A stretch of DNA of 64,000 nt from Agarivorans sp. TSD2052 (GTDB taxonomy: Bacteria > Pseudomonadota > Gammaproteobacteria > Enterobacterales > Celerinatantimonadaceae). The first letter of the stretch is position 1, and every line of letters starts with the position of its first letter. A program made the translations under genes and the position numbers. The stretch spans positions 1,353,501-1,417,500 of the forward strand of contig NZ_CP096670.1 in assembly GCF_023238625.1 (NCBI RefSeq), given 5' to 3'. The notes under the pieces were generated by a model. That model saw only the letters and a list, made by a program, of their open reading frames with translations, was not told where the DNA came from and did no database searches. Shown here piece after piece: positions 1-8,510 of the stretch.

Positions 1-1708
<1,708 letters not shown>

Positions 1709-1724
1709 TCTGCAGTTATCACCT

Positions 1725-1748
1725 AAAAAAGGCCCTTAGGGGCCTTTT
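1725..1748 (+). terminator. Rho-independent terminator after ligA
   Basis: An inverted repeat (AAAGGCCC / GGGCCTTT with a four-base loop) ends in a short T-run 17-40 bases after the ligA stop codon. A-runs on one side and T-runs on the other make it usable in either direction. Confidence 0.8.
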
Positions 1749-1835
1749 GCTATTTATAGTGATTTATAACCCCCTAATCTGTAAGCAGCATATTCGACTA
1801 TTCTTTAGCTAATCTACACTGAATTAGTGAAAAAT

Positions 1836-2675
1836 ATGAGCCAGTTCGATTCCTTACTCCCCCCACAAATGGCTGAAAAGGCCGCTGATGTTGGCGTAAG
1901 CAAAGCGACTAAAGATCCGCTTAAAGCTTTTATGTTAGCGCTAACTGCGGGCGCCCACATTGGTATTGCCTTTGTGTTTTACACTACGGTGACAACCGGT
2001 GCGGGAGATTTTCCATGGGGTTTTACTCGTCTGATTGGCGGTGTCGCTTTTAGCTTGGGGCTCATTTTTGTGATCATTACTGGTGGTGAGTTATTTACTA
2101 GTTCGGTACTGACTTTGGTGGCAAAAGCCAGTGGTAAAATTTCCTGGAAAAGCTTATGCGTAAATTGGTCTTTGGTGTATTTGGGTAACCTTGCCGGGGC
2201 GATTTTGTTGGTACTGTTAATGCTGCTGACTAAGCAATATACCTTTGCTGATGGCGAGGTAGGCATTAACACTATGCGTATTGCCCAGCATAAGCTACAT
2301 CATGATTTTTCTCAGGCGGTTGCGTTAGGTATTATGTGTAACGTGCTGGTGTGTATAGCGGTATGGATGACGTTTAGTGCCCGCAGTTTAACCGATAAAG
2401 TGATGGTGATGATATTGCCGGTAGCGATGTTTGTCTCTGCGGGCTTTGAGCACTGCGTCGCCAATATGTTTCAAGTACCCATGGCGATTGGGATAAAAAC
2501 CATAGCTGGACCAGAGTTTTGGCAAGCTACGGGGTTAAGTGCCGCAGACTTTGCCGATTTGACCTTCAGTAACTTCCTTTTAAACAACCTTATTCCGGTA
2601 ACACTCGGCAACATTATTGGTGGGGGCGTATTTGTTGGTCTCGGTTATTGGCTTATTTATCTGCGCAGACCTTAA
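1836..2675 (+). CDS. focA: Formate channel FocA (FNT family)
   Basis: Inner-membrane pentameric channel that exports or imports formate. The 279-residue length, the N-terminal motif LLPPQMAEKAADVGVSKATK, the first helix with AFVFYTTVTTG, the FTSSVL stretch and about six hydrophobic helices match the formate/nitrite transporter family and E. coli FocA closely. The ATG at 1836 is preferred; an in-frame GTG at 1827 would add three residues. It stands alone after ligA rather than upstream of pflB, where enterobacteria keep it; here pflB lies 38 kb away behind a different transporter. It presumably handles the formate made by PflB. No FNR-type site was seen immediately upstream. Confidence 0.9.
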   Translation: MSQFDSLLPPQMAEKAADVGVSKATKDPLKAFMLALTAGAHIGIAFVFYTTVTTGAGDFPWGFTRLIGGVAFSLGLIFVIITGGELFTSSVLTLVAKASGKISWKSLCVNWSLVYLGNLAGAILLVLLMLLTKQYTFADGEVGINTMRIAQHKLHHDFSQAVALGIMCNVLVCIAVWMTFSARSLTDKVMVMILPVAMFVSAGFEHCVANMFQVPMAIGIKTIAGPEFWQATGLSAADFADLTFSNFLLNNLIPVTLGNIIGGGVFVGLGYWLIYLRRP

Positions 2676-2734
2676 AAAAGCGTTAGCCAGTCTGTGCTTA
2701 ATTTCGGTGCTGGGGTGCATCAAAATTAGGCATA

Positions 2735-2750
2735 ACTCGCGCTGGCGAGT
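2735..2750. other. Small inverted repeat between focA and the next gene
   Basis: ACTCGC-GCTG-GCGAGT forms a six-pair stem with a four-base loop about 60 bases after focA. There is no T-run, so it is a weak terminator candidate or a protein site; function unknown. The rest of the 2676-2933 gap shows nothing clear. Confidence 0.3.
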
Positions 2751-2933
2751 GTTAATGACAACATCATTTGGTTTGTTGCCGTAAAATGAGGCGCTATTTT
2801 GGCCGTTTGGTCAAGAAAAGCTTAAATAAAATATCAGACTGAGTGAAGCACCTGATTGTTAATACAGTTTGGTGTATATTTTGCTTTGATTAATCATTGT
2901 CAGTTATTGCTGTTGCTCGCGTTTAGGTAGCTT

Positions 2934-4244
2934 ATGTCGGTTCTTTCTCCAAATAGTGTTTTTACTTCCCTTCAGCAAGATGGCCCGTTTGCGGTGAGTC
3001 GTGATGCTGTTGTAGTACATCCGTTTTCTTTATCTGTTAGAACTTGGGTAAAGCAGTTGCAGCTTGATAGTAATAATGTGTCTAAGTATCGAGCCTTACG
3101 TAGTCAAATCTTTGAGTTTTTGGGGATCGATAACTTCTCTCAGATCCAAGCTCTAATTAATGATGCTAGTTTACGTAAACAACGCAGTGAGCGTGCCTTG
3201 CATCTACTTGGTAATATGTTTGGTATTGATGGCAACTTGAATGAAATTGAGAGCCGCATTGATGAGTATGCGCGGACTGCAGATGCAGTGATTCACTCCA
3301 TAAAAGGTAAAATTTTATCTCCTTATGCCTCACACATAGAAAATACCAACGAAATTGAAGTCACCAATAACCCCGTTGAGTTATTGTTGATTATGTTTAA
3401 CGATGATTACCATAAAAAGGCGCGCTTTGAAGCGCGGCGCAAGCTAATACTGATGACTTTAGCTGGCAGTATTGAGCAACGGGAGAGGGAAACTGAAATT
3501 GAGAATAAGTTCTCAGCATTCTTAAAATTTTTAAACGGTTATGTGTGGAGTAATGAGCTGAAGATAGGCGAGCTCGACCCCGTTTATTTACATTCTAAAC
3601 ATCAAGTAGAAGATTATGCCTGCTCTGAAGTAAAGGTGTTGAATACTCACCAAGCAAAATTAGTACAGCAAGGTGAGCGTGAGAAGCTCACCTTGCTCAA
3701 GCGGCGTAGTATCACCGTTGGGGAGCGTAAGATCCCAGTGTATGTATCTATTCGTAAAAAACCACCAGAAGCTAAAGTGTTAAAACTACTGCGCAAAAAC
3801 CAGAAGAACCCAGCCGTTGCGGTAGACGACGAGCTAGGGTTAATGGCTGTGCTAGATTCAGTTAGTGATATTAAGGCTTTTCAAAAGCACTTAACCCGCA
3901 GTGCGTCGCAAGCAAACTCTTTAATGGTACTGGAAGATATTTCCGATACCTTAACCGATAGGTCGGAATATCGTGGTTCGGCGGTGGGGTCGAGTTATAA
4001 AACGCCAATGATGAAGTTTTTCGCTCGCCTTGGCGGAATGCGGGTTGAGTTTATTATTCACACCAACCGCACTTGGTTAAACTATATGTATCAGCAAGAT
4101 GTTGCGCACAACGAGTATGAAGTGAAGCGCATGTTTGATACAGGGGTGATTGAATTGTTATTTCCGATGGACATTTTTCATCTTAACCACCGTAAAACTC
4201 GTGATGAAATGATCCAATTTTTCAGGAAGCAGATAGAGGCATAA
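2934..4244 (+). CDS. Unrecognised 436-residue protein with RelA/SpoT-like C-terminal fold (inferred)
   Basis: I do not recognise the full-length family. No signal peptide or membrane helix is visible; the N-terminal 260 residues look helical and charged. Residues ~270-425 read like a (p)ppGpp-synthetase fold: a basic loop IRKKPPEAKVLKLLRK (274-289) resembles the ATP-binding R-x-K...S...K stretch, DDELGLMAVL (298-307) resembles the D-x-x-x-x-R metal motif, and VEFIIHT...NYMYQQDVAHNEYEVKR (371-399) resembles the VE-x-QIRT...AH..YK motif. The Asp and Glu positions are kept, but the Arg of the first motif is Met (304). It may therefore be an inactive or altered-specificity member. Single gene; a small hairpin with the stop codon in its loop follows. 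The fold is an inference from motif spacing only. Confidence 0.5.
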   Translation: MSVLSPNSVFTSLQQDGPFAVSRDAVVVHPFSLSVRTWVKQLQLDSNNVSKYRALRSQIFEFLGIDNFSQIQALINDASLRKQRSERALHLLGNMFGIDGNLNEIESRIDEYARTADAVIHSIKGKILSPYASHIENTNEIEVTNNPVELLLIMFNDDYHKKARFEARRKLILMTLAGSIEQRERETEIENKFSAFLKFLNGYVWSNELKIGELDPVYLHSKHQVEDYACSEVKVLNTHQAKLVQQGEREKLTLLKRRSITVGERKIPVYVSIRKKPPEAKVLKLLRKNQKNPAVAVDDELGLMAVLDSVSDIKAFQKHLTRSASQANSLMVLEDISDTLTDRSEYRGSAVGSSYKTPMMKFFARLGGMRVEFIIHTNRTWLNYMYQQDVAHNEYEVKRMFDTGVIELLFPMDIFHLNHRKTRDEMIQFFRKQIEA

Positions 4245-4251
4245 AGCCTCT
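4235..4251 (+). terminator. Possible weak terminator overlapping a stop codon
   Basis: AGAGGC-ATAAA-GCCTCT is a six-pair hairpin whose loop contains the TAA stop of the preceding gene; only a scattered T-rich stretch follows. It lies between two convergent genes. Confidence 0.35.
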
Positions 4252-4265
4252 CACTTTTACGCCTG

Positions 4266-5156
4266 TTACTCCCAAGGGTGTGCGTTGAAATAGACACTAA
4301 GAAAATCGATTAATGCCCGCACGGTTGCGGGCAAATGTTTTCTTGAGGAGTAAAGTACATAAATGTTCATCTCATTAGGTGTCCATTCAGGCAGTACTCT
4401 TGATAGGCTACCATCGGCGATAAGCGGATTAACTAAATAGGTGGGAAGCATCGCTATTCCGGCATCACAGAGACAAGCTTGCATTAGCGTGGTGGCTTCA
4501 TTGGCGCTAAGACGACAATTAACGGCTACAGAACGGTGTTTATCCCGCTGGTTTAAATGCCAAATATGCTGATCAAAGTTGCTGTATCCTAAACATTGGT
4601 GCGCACTAAGATCGTCGGGCTGCTTTAGGCTAGGTTGGCGTGCCATATATGCCTTGCTAGCAACCAAGACTGAGTGGCATTTAGCTATCGGCTTACCTAT
4701 TAAGCTAGCGGCAGGGTTTGCTGCGATTCTAATTGCCAAGTCGATACGACTTTTTACCAAATCAGCGGTGCTATCTTGTAAGTCTATATCGACACATACT
4801 TTAGGATGCTTTTGCATAAAATCGCTGAGGGCTACGATTAATTGAGAATGTCCAAAGGACATGCTGGTAGCTATGCGGATTGAACCCGCTAACTCGTTCA
4901 CTGGGGCGACTTGACCAACCATATTGTCTATCGTATCTAGCCATTGTTCAATATTAGGTAAGCACAGTTCTCCGGCAGTTGTTAGGCTAACTTTTCGGGT
5001 TGTGCGATGTAGCAAGCGCTGGTTAAACCAATCTTCCATGGCTTCGATATAGCGGGTCACCATTGGCCGAGACATGTTTAACCGCTCCCCTGTTGCAGTG
5101 AAACTACCTGAGTGAGCGACATCAACAAATACTTTCGCAGCAGTTACTCTATCCAT
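4266..5156 (-). CDS. LysR-family transcriptional regulator
   Basis: DNA-binding regulator of 296 residues. The N-terminal winged helix-turn-helix (residues ~1-60: FVDVAHSGSFTATGERLNMSRPMVTRYIEAME) and the effector-binding domain after residue ~90 are typical of the CrgA-like LysR subgroup. The start fits the usual LysR length. It is divergent from the beta-lactamase-fold/DsbA-like pair at 5259-6739 with a 102-base shared promoter region containing inverted repeats, so that pair is its likely target (inference). The effector cannot be told from sequence. Confidence 0.92.
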   Translation of the reverse strand: MDRVTAAKVFVDVAHSGSFTATGERLNMSRPMVTRYIEAMEDWFNQRLLHRTTRKVSLTTAGELCLPNIEQWLDTIDNMVGQVAPVNELAGSIRIATSMSFGHSQLIVALSDFMQKHPKVCVDIDLQDSTADLVKSRIDLAIRIAANPAASLIGKPIAKCHSVLVASKAYMARQPSLKQPDDLSAHQCLGYSNFDQHIWHLNQRDKHRSVAVNCRLSANEATTLMQACLCDAGIAMLPTYLVNPLIADGSLSRVLPEWTPNEMNIYVLYSSRKHLPATVRALIDFLSVYFNAHPWE

Positions 5157-5181
5157 ATATGCACGAATTAAGAAATAATGT

Positions 5182-5209
5182 TGCTCATTATTGAGTGTAT
5201 ATTTGAGCA
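5182..5209. promoter_or_regulatory. Candidate LysR operator between divergent genes
   Basis: TGCTCA (5182-5187) and TGAGCA (5204-5209) form an inverted repeat with 16 bases between, and CTCATTATTGAG (5185-5196) is itself a palindrome. Position between the lysR-type gene and its divergent neighbour suits an autoregulatory operator; binding is inferred. Confidence 0.4.
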
Positions 5210-5258
5210 GGTCAAGTGCCTACTATTTCATGGTCTTCTCAAAACATGGATATAAGAA

Positions 5259-6128
5259 ATGCTCAATAACCTAATATTATTAGCCAGTTCGCTATTGCTT
5301 ACTACCGCGACTTGGGGCGCGAGTGAAGCCCCTCTGACACTTAAAGTATATAACGCTGATTCAAACAGTTTTCACGTCAATTCCACCCTGATTCATGGTG
5401 AAACAGAAGCAGTGGTGGTTGATGCTGGATTCACCAAAGCGGATGCATTACGTATTGCCGCCAATGTACTGGATTCAGGTAAGCATTTAACCACTATTTT
5501 TGTTAGTCAAGCCGACCCTGATTTCTACTTTGGCGTAGAAACACTTAAGCAGTTGTTCCCAGATGTTAAGGTCTTTGCTACGCCCGCAGTGAGAGATGCT
5601 ATTGCCAAGAAAATGGCTGCCAAGTTGGCTTTTTGGGGGCCTAAAATGTTCAACAACGCTCCTAACTCACCAGTGCTGCCTGATGCGTACAAGGCATCTT
5701 CATTCTCAGTCGATGGATATAAAGTAGAGATTAAGGCCGATGACGGTATTTTAGCTCATCGACCTTATTTATGGATACCATCGAGTAAGACGATCTTGGG
5801 TGATATTGGGGTTTTTGGGCAGTTACATGTTTGGACTGCAGATACTCAAAGTCGTCAAGCTCTAGAGGCTTGGAAAAGGCAGCTCAAAGAAATGCAAGCA
5901 CTACAACCACTGCAAGTTATACCTGGTCATATGAAAGCTGGTACTTCACTTGAAATCAGCAATATCAGCTATACCCTAGAGTATTTAGAGGCTTTTTCTA
6001 AGGCAAAACGTGACAGCACTGATAGCGATGCGCTTATCATGAAAATGACAACACTTTACCCATCTGCGGGCTTAGCAGTAGCTCTTGATATCGGGGCCAA
6101 GGTGCATATGGGGGAGATGAAGTGGTAA
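5259..6128 (+). CDS. Exported metallo-beta-lactamase-fold protein with altered metal motif
   Basis: 289 residues with an N-terminal signal peptide (hydrophobic 3-15, likely cut after WGA near 21), so probably periplasmic. The fold is seen in VDAGF (55-58) and in IPGHMKAG near residue 220, both typical of the MBL superfamily. The usual T-H-x-H-x-D-H metal motif reads S-Q-A-D-P-D-F (83-89): all three histidines are replaced and only the Asp survives. It may bind a single metal through Asp and the later His, or be non-hydrolytic. Its stop overlaps the start of the DsbA-like gene, so the two are co-translated, and the LysR gene is divergent. Substrate unknown. Confidence 0.8.
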   Translation: MLNNLILLASSLLLTTATWGASEAPLTLKVYNADSNSFHVNSTLIHGETEAVVVDAGFTKADALRIAANVLDSGKHLTTIFVSQADPDFYFGVETLKQLFPDVKVFATPAVRDAIAKKMAAKLAFWGPKMFNNAPNSPVLPDAYKASSFSVDGYKVEIKADDGILAHRPYLWIPSSKTILGDIGVFGQLHVWTADTQSRQALEAWKRQLKEMQALQPLQVIPGHMKAGTSLEISNISYTLEYLEAFSKAKRDSTDSDALIMKMTTLYPSAGLAVALDIGAKVHMGEMKW

Positions 6129-6739
6129 CAATACATTATTTTTACGACCCGCTATGCGGCTGGTGCTTCGGTGCTACCCCTCTAGTGGAAGCGTTGCGGC
6201 TGAACTCTAGAGTTGAACTAAAAATGTATGCAGGCGGGATGATTCAACGACAAGTTATGGATGCTTCTTTTCGCAGTAAAGTAAAACGCTTTGATCAAAG
6301 CATTGAGTCTTTAACTGGTCAGCAATTTGGAGAAGCTTACAAAACAAAAATTGCCGATAATGAAACAATAGTCTTAGATTCTTATTTAACCGCTAAAGCT
6401 ATCGACTTAGTAGAGCGAACTCAGGCAAAAGGTTTTGAAATGTTAAAGGCCATCCAAAATGCGCATTTTGTTCAGGCTAAAGATACTAGTGATATCAAGG
6501 TACTAAAGTACTTAGCAGGAAAACTAGGCATTTCTGAGCAGGAATGGGACAAGGGATTAGAGCATAATGCTATTGAACAACAAATTGAGCACACTCAATG
6601 GTTAATGCAACGTTGGCAGGTGACAGGGTTTCCTAGTTTATTATTGGCCCGTAAGGGGGAGCTTATTAAGCTGCCTCATACGGATTTTTATGGAAACACC
6701 CAGCAGTGGAATGCAATAGTAGCCGATTTATGTAAATAA
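6122..6739 (+). CDS. DsbA-family (FrnE-like) thioredoxin-fold oxidoreductase
   Basis: Thiol-disulfide oxidoreductase of 205 residues. The active site CGWC sits at residues 12-15 in FYDPLCGWCFGATP, and the cis-Pro region is GFPSLLL near residue 170, with the helical insertion of the DsbA/FrnE group between. There is no signal peptide, so it probably acts in the cytoplasm, unlike classical DsbA. It starts at GTG 6122, overlapping the end of the upstream MBL-fold gene by 7 bases, which implies translational coupling. Partner substrates are not known. The tRNA-derived repeat region begins immediately downstream. Confidence 0.88.
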   Translation: MVTIHYFYDPLCGWCFGATPLVEALRLNSRVELKMYAGGMIQRQVMDASFRSKVKRFDQSIESLTGQQFGEAYKTKIADNETIVLDSYLTAKAIDLVERTQAKGFEMLKAIQNAHFVQAKDTSDIKVLKYLAGKLGISEQEWDKGLEHNAIEQQIEHTQWLMQRWQVTGFPSLLLARKGELIKLPHTDFYGNTQQWNAIVADLCK

Positions 6740-6775
6740 CTATTACCATATGGAGCTGAGGACTAATCTTCGTTT

Positions 6776-6830
6776 TATAAAGCGAACCAGCAGGGCGGTG
6801 CTCTCCCGCTCTTTATGGCTAAGCAATAGG
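6776..6830 (-). pseudogene. tRNA-Val-like remnant (5' part only)
   Basis: Carries the same CTCCCGCTCTTTATGGCTAA stretch as the neighbouring degenerate units but lacks the T-arm and CCA end. It is the outermost, truncated member of the array. Confidence 0.6.
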
Positions 6831-6856
6831 TTCGAGTTTCCTATTTGGCAGAAAGC

Positions 6857-6887
6857 AAAAAGGCCTGCAATTAATGCAGGCCTTTTT
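6857..6887. terminator. Palindromic hairpin 1 of the array; could terminate the DsbA-like transcript
   Basis: AAAAAGGCCTGCA / TGCAGGCCTTTTT with a five-base loop: a 13-pair perfect stem with A- and T-runs, thus bidirectional. It is the only one of the six in which the outer T-run is uninterrupted. Confidence 0.75.
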
Positions 6888-6891
6888 AATA

Positions 6892-6978
6892 TGGTGGTCG
6901 CAACGGTGCTTGAACCAGTGACTCTCGCCTAGCAAAGAGGAGGGCGGTGCTCTCCCGCTCTTTATGGCTAAGCGATAG
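6892..6978 (-). pseudogene. Degenerate tRNA-Val-like unit 1
   Basis: Keeps the CCA end and TTCAAGC T-loop, but the T-stem is mismatched, the anticodon loop is expanded (reads CTCCTCTTTGCTA instead of CTTACAA), and the D-arm has extra bases. No usable anticodon. Confidence 0.7.
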
Positions 6979-7005
6979 GTTCGAGTTTCCTATTTGCCAG
7001 AAAGC

Positions 7006-7035
7006 AAAAAGGCCTGCAATTAATGCAGGCCTTCT
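7006..7035. terminator. Palindromic hairpin 2 of the array
   Basis: AAAAAGGCCTGCA / TGCAGGCCTTCTT around a five-base loop; same element as hairpin 1 with one T-to-C change in the outer run. Confidence 0.65.
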
Positions 7036-7040
7036 TAATA

Positions 7041-7128
7041 TGGTGGTCGCGACGGTGCTTGAACCAGTGACCCTCGCCTAGCAAAGAGGAGGGCGATGCT
7101 CTCCCGCTCTATATTTGGCTAAGCGATA
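7041..7128 (-). pseudogene. Degenerate tRNA-Val-like unit 2
   Basis: Same defects as unit 1 (expanded anticodon loop, mismatched T-stem), with a few base differences (GCGACGG instead of GCAACGG, ATATTTGG in the D-arm). Confidence 0.7.
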
Positions 7129-7156
7129 GGTTCGAGTTTCCTATTCGCCAGAAAGC

Positions 7157-7186
7157 AAAAAGGCCTGCAATTAATGCAGGCCTTCT
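7157..7186. terminator. Palindromic hairpin 3 of the array
   Basis: Same GGCCTGCA/TGCAGGCC stem as hairpin 2, with flanking A- and T-rich runs. Confidence 0.65.
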
Positions 7187-7191
7187 TAATA

Positions 7192-7279
7192 TGGTGGTCG
7201 CAACGGTGCTTGAACCAGTGACCCTCGCCTAGCAAAGAGGAGGGCGGTGCTCTCCCGCTCTATATTTGGCTAAGCGAAC
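7192..7279 (-). pseudogene. Degenerate tRNA-Val-like unit 3
   Basis: As unit 2 in the tRNA part, but followed on the plus-strand side by the second spacer type (CTTCAGATATCAGAC), marking the switch between the two subtypes of repeat. Confidence 0.7.
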
Positions 7280-7296
7280 TTCAGATATCAGACAAT

Positions 7297-7327
7297 AAAA
7301 AGGCCTGCAGATGATGCAGGCCTTTCT
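7297..7327. terminator. Palindromic hairpin 4 of the array
   Basis: AAAAAGGCCTGCA-GATGA-TGCAGGCCTTTCT; same stem, different loop (GATGA) from hairpins 1-3. Confidence 0.65.
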
Positions 7328-7332
7328 AAATA

Positions 7333-7420
7333 TGGTGGTCGCAACGGTGCTTGAACCAGTGACCCTCGCCTAGCAAAGAGGAGGGCGGTGCTCTCCCGCT
7401 CTATATTTGGCTAAGCGAAC
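7333..7420 (-). pseudogene. Degenerate tRNA-Val-like unit 4
   Basis: Nearly identical to unit 5 over the full 141-base repeat, showing recent duplication or gene conversion. Same broken anticodon and T-arms. Confidence 0.7.
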
Positions 7421-7437
7421 TTCAGATATCAGACAAT

Positions 7438-7468
7438 AAAAAGGCCTGCAGATGATGCAGGCCTTTCT
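7438..7468. terminator. Palindromic hairpin 5 of the array
   Basis: Copy of hairpin 4 with the GATGA loop. Confidence 0.65.
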
Positions 7469-7473
7469 AAATA

Positions 7474-7560
7474 TGGTGGTCGCGACGGTGCTTGAACCAG
7501 TGACCCTCGCCTAGCAAAGAGGAGGGCGGTGCTCTCCCGCTCTATATTTGGCTAAGCGAA
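7474..7560 (-). pseudogene. Degenerate tRNA-Val-like unit 5
   Basis: Closest unit to the intact genes. Keeps CCA, T-loop and part of the acceptor stem, with the expanded anticodon loop common to all units. Confidence 0.7.
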
Positions 7561-7578
7561 CTTCAGATATCAGACAAT

Positions 7579-7609
7579 AAAAAGGCCTGCAGATGATGCA
7601 GGCCTTTCT
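7579..7609 (-). terminator. Terminator of the intact tRNA-Val operon (hairpin 6)
   Basis: AAAAAGGCCTGCA-GATGA-TGCAGGCCTTTCT just beyond the last intact tRNA-Val. Read on the minus strand the hairpin ends in TTTTTATTG, so most transcripts from the upstream promoter should stop here, before the degenerate units. Confidence 0.75.
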
Positions 7610-7614
7610 AAATA

Positions 7615-7690
7615 TGGTGGTCGCTACTGGGCTTGAACCAGTGACCCTCGCCTTGTAAGGGCGATGCTCTCCCAACTGAGCTAAGCGACC
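7615..7690 (-). tRNA. tRNA-Val (anticodon TAC), copy 5
   Basis: 76 bases with encoded CCA. Acceptor stem GGTCGCT/AGCGACC, anticodon loop CTTACAA (TAC), T-arm ACTGG-TTCAAGC-CCAGT, all fully paired. Last intact gene of the operon. Confidence 0.97.
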
Positions 7691-7737
7691 GAATGGTGTC
7701 TTACTACAAACCGTTCAATGAACTATTTGTTTAAATA

Positions 7738-7813
7738 TGGTGGTCGCTACTGGGCTTGAACCAGTGACCCTCGCCTTGTAAGGGCGATGCTCTCCCAACT
7801 GAGCTAAGCGACC
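7738..7813 (-). tRNA. tRNA-Val (anticodon TAC), copy 4
   Basis: Identical to the other intact copies; encoded CCA, anticodon TAC. Separated from copy 5 by a 47-base spacer (GTCTTACTACAAACCG core) repeated between the other copies. Confidence 0.97.
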
Positions 7814-7858
7814 GAATTGTGTCTTACTACAAACCGTTCAATGAACCATTTGTTTAAA

Positions 7859-7930
7859 TATGGTGGTTGCTACTGGGCTTGAACTTGTGATTCTCGCCAT
7901 GTAGAGAGTAGGGCGACGCCCTTACCCACC
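7859..7930 (-). pseudogene. Degenerate tRNA between intact tRNA-Val copies
   Basis: Keeps the CCA end, AGCAACC-type acceptor 3' side and TTCAAGC T-loop, but the T-stem is mismatched, the 5' acceptor side reads GGTGGGT and does not pair, and the D-arm is missing. Different from the units at 6892-7560, so it decayed independently. Confidence 0.65.
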
Positions 7931-7959
7931 AAAAACACTAAATCATTAGTGTCTAAATA

Positions 7960-8035
7960 TGGTGGTCGCTACTGGGCTTGAACCAGTGACCCTCGCCTTG
8001 TAAGGGCGATGCTCTCCCAACTGAGCTAAGCGACC
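7960..8035 (-). tRNA. tRNA-Val (anticodon TAC), copy 3
   Basis: Full cloverleaf with encoded CCA and anticodon TAC, identical to the neighbours. Confidence 0.97.
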
Positions 8036-8082
8036 GAATTGTGTCTTACTACAAACCGTTCAATGAACTATTTGTTTAAATA

Positions 8083-8158
8083 TGGTGGTCGCTACTGGGC
8101 TTGAACCAGTGACCCTCGCCTTGTAAGGGCGATGCTCTCCCAACTGAGCTAAGCGACC
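8083..8158 (-). tRNA. tRNA-Val (anticodon TAC), copy 2
   Basis: Full cloverleaf with encoded CCA and anticodon TAC, identical to the neighbours; same 47-base spacers on both sides. Confidence 0.97.
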
Positions 8159-8205
8159 GAATTGTGTCTTACTACAAACCGTTCAATGAACCATTTGTTT
8201 AAATA

Positions 8206-8281
8206 TGGTGGTCGCTACTGGGCTTGAACCAGTGACCCTCGCCTTGTAAGGGCGATGCTCTCCCAACTGAGCTAAGCGACC
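8206..8281 (-). tRNA. tRNA-Val (anticodon TAC), copy 1 (promoter-proximal)
   Basis: First gene of the minus-strand operon, 16 bases downstream of the -10 box. Same sequence as the other copies. Confidence 0.97.
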
Positions 8282-8296
8282 GTCTTGTGGGGGCGT

Positions 8297-8324
8297 ATTA
8301 TAGGGAGGTCAGCGTGGGTGTCAA
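8297..8324 (-). promoter_or_regulatory. Consensus sigma-70 promoter of the tRNA-Val operon
   Basis: On the minus strand TTGACA (8324-8319), a 16-base spacer and TATAAT (8302-8297): both hexamers are perfect consensus. The stretch after the -10 is C/G-rich (ACGCCCCC), the type of discriminator linked to ppGpp-sensitive stable-RNA promoters. Confidence 0.92.
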
Positions 8325-8458
8325 CGCAAATTTTAAGGAAAATGACTGCTTGCACAAAATCTCGTCAAATTGACTAATATGGCAACTTCGCAGGGCAATT
8401 TTTCGGCTCATTTAAGCTAATGTTCGCAAGGCTCTTGTCTAGCGAATTTTTGCTGGTG

Positions 8459-8467
8459 TGGTAAAAT
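8459..8467 (+). promoter_or_regulatory. Possible extended -10 promoter of gltX
   Basis: TG-G-TAAAAT 44 bases before the gltX start. No good -35 is placed 17 bases upstream, so an extended -10 is the simplest reading; weak evidence. Confidence 0.4.
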
Positions 8468-8510
8468 CCGCGGCAATTACTTCGGTCTAACACTTACTTA
8501 GAGAATAATC

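Larger units (their letters stand above)
6776..7614 (-). repeat. Tandem array of tRNA-Val-like pseudogenes plus palindromic hairpins
   Basis: Five nearly identical units of 141-151 bases (starting at 6892, 7041, 7192, 7333, 7474) plus a remnant at 6776-6830. Each unit has a degenerate minus-strand tRNA-Val-like sequence that keeps the CCA end, acceptor 3' side and T-loop sequence, followed by a perfect or near-perfect palindrome centred on GGCCTGCA/TGCAGGCC. Two spacer types exist: one containing AATAGG/CCTATT (first units), another with CTTCAGATATCAGAC (units 3-5). The tRNA defects are shared by all copies, so the array expanded after the damage arose. It adjoins five intact tRNA-Val genes. 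Confidence 0.85.

Noticed and set aside
6750-6932. 60-codon plus-strand ORF over the array
   Set aside because: It lies in the degenerate tRNA repeats and hairpin 1; not a protein gene.
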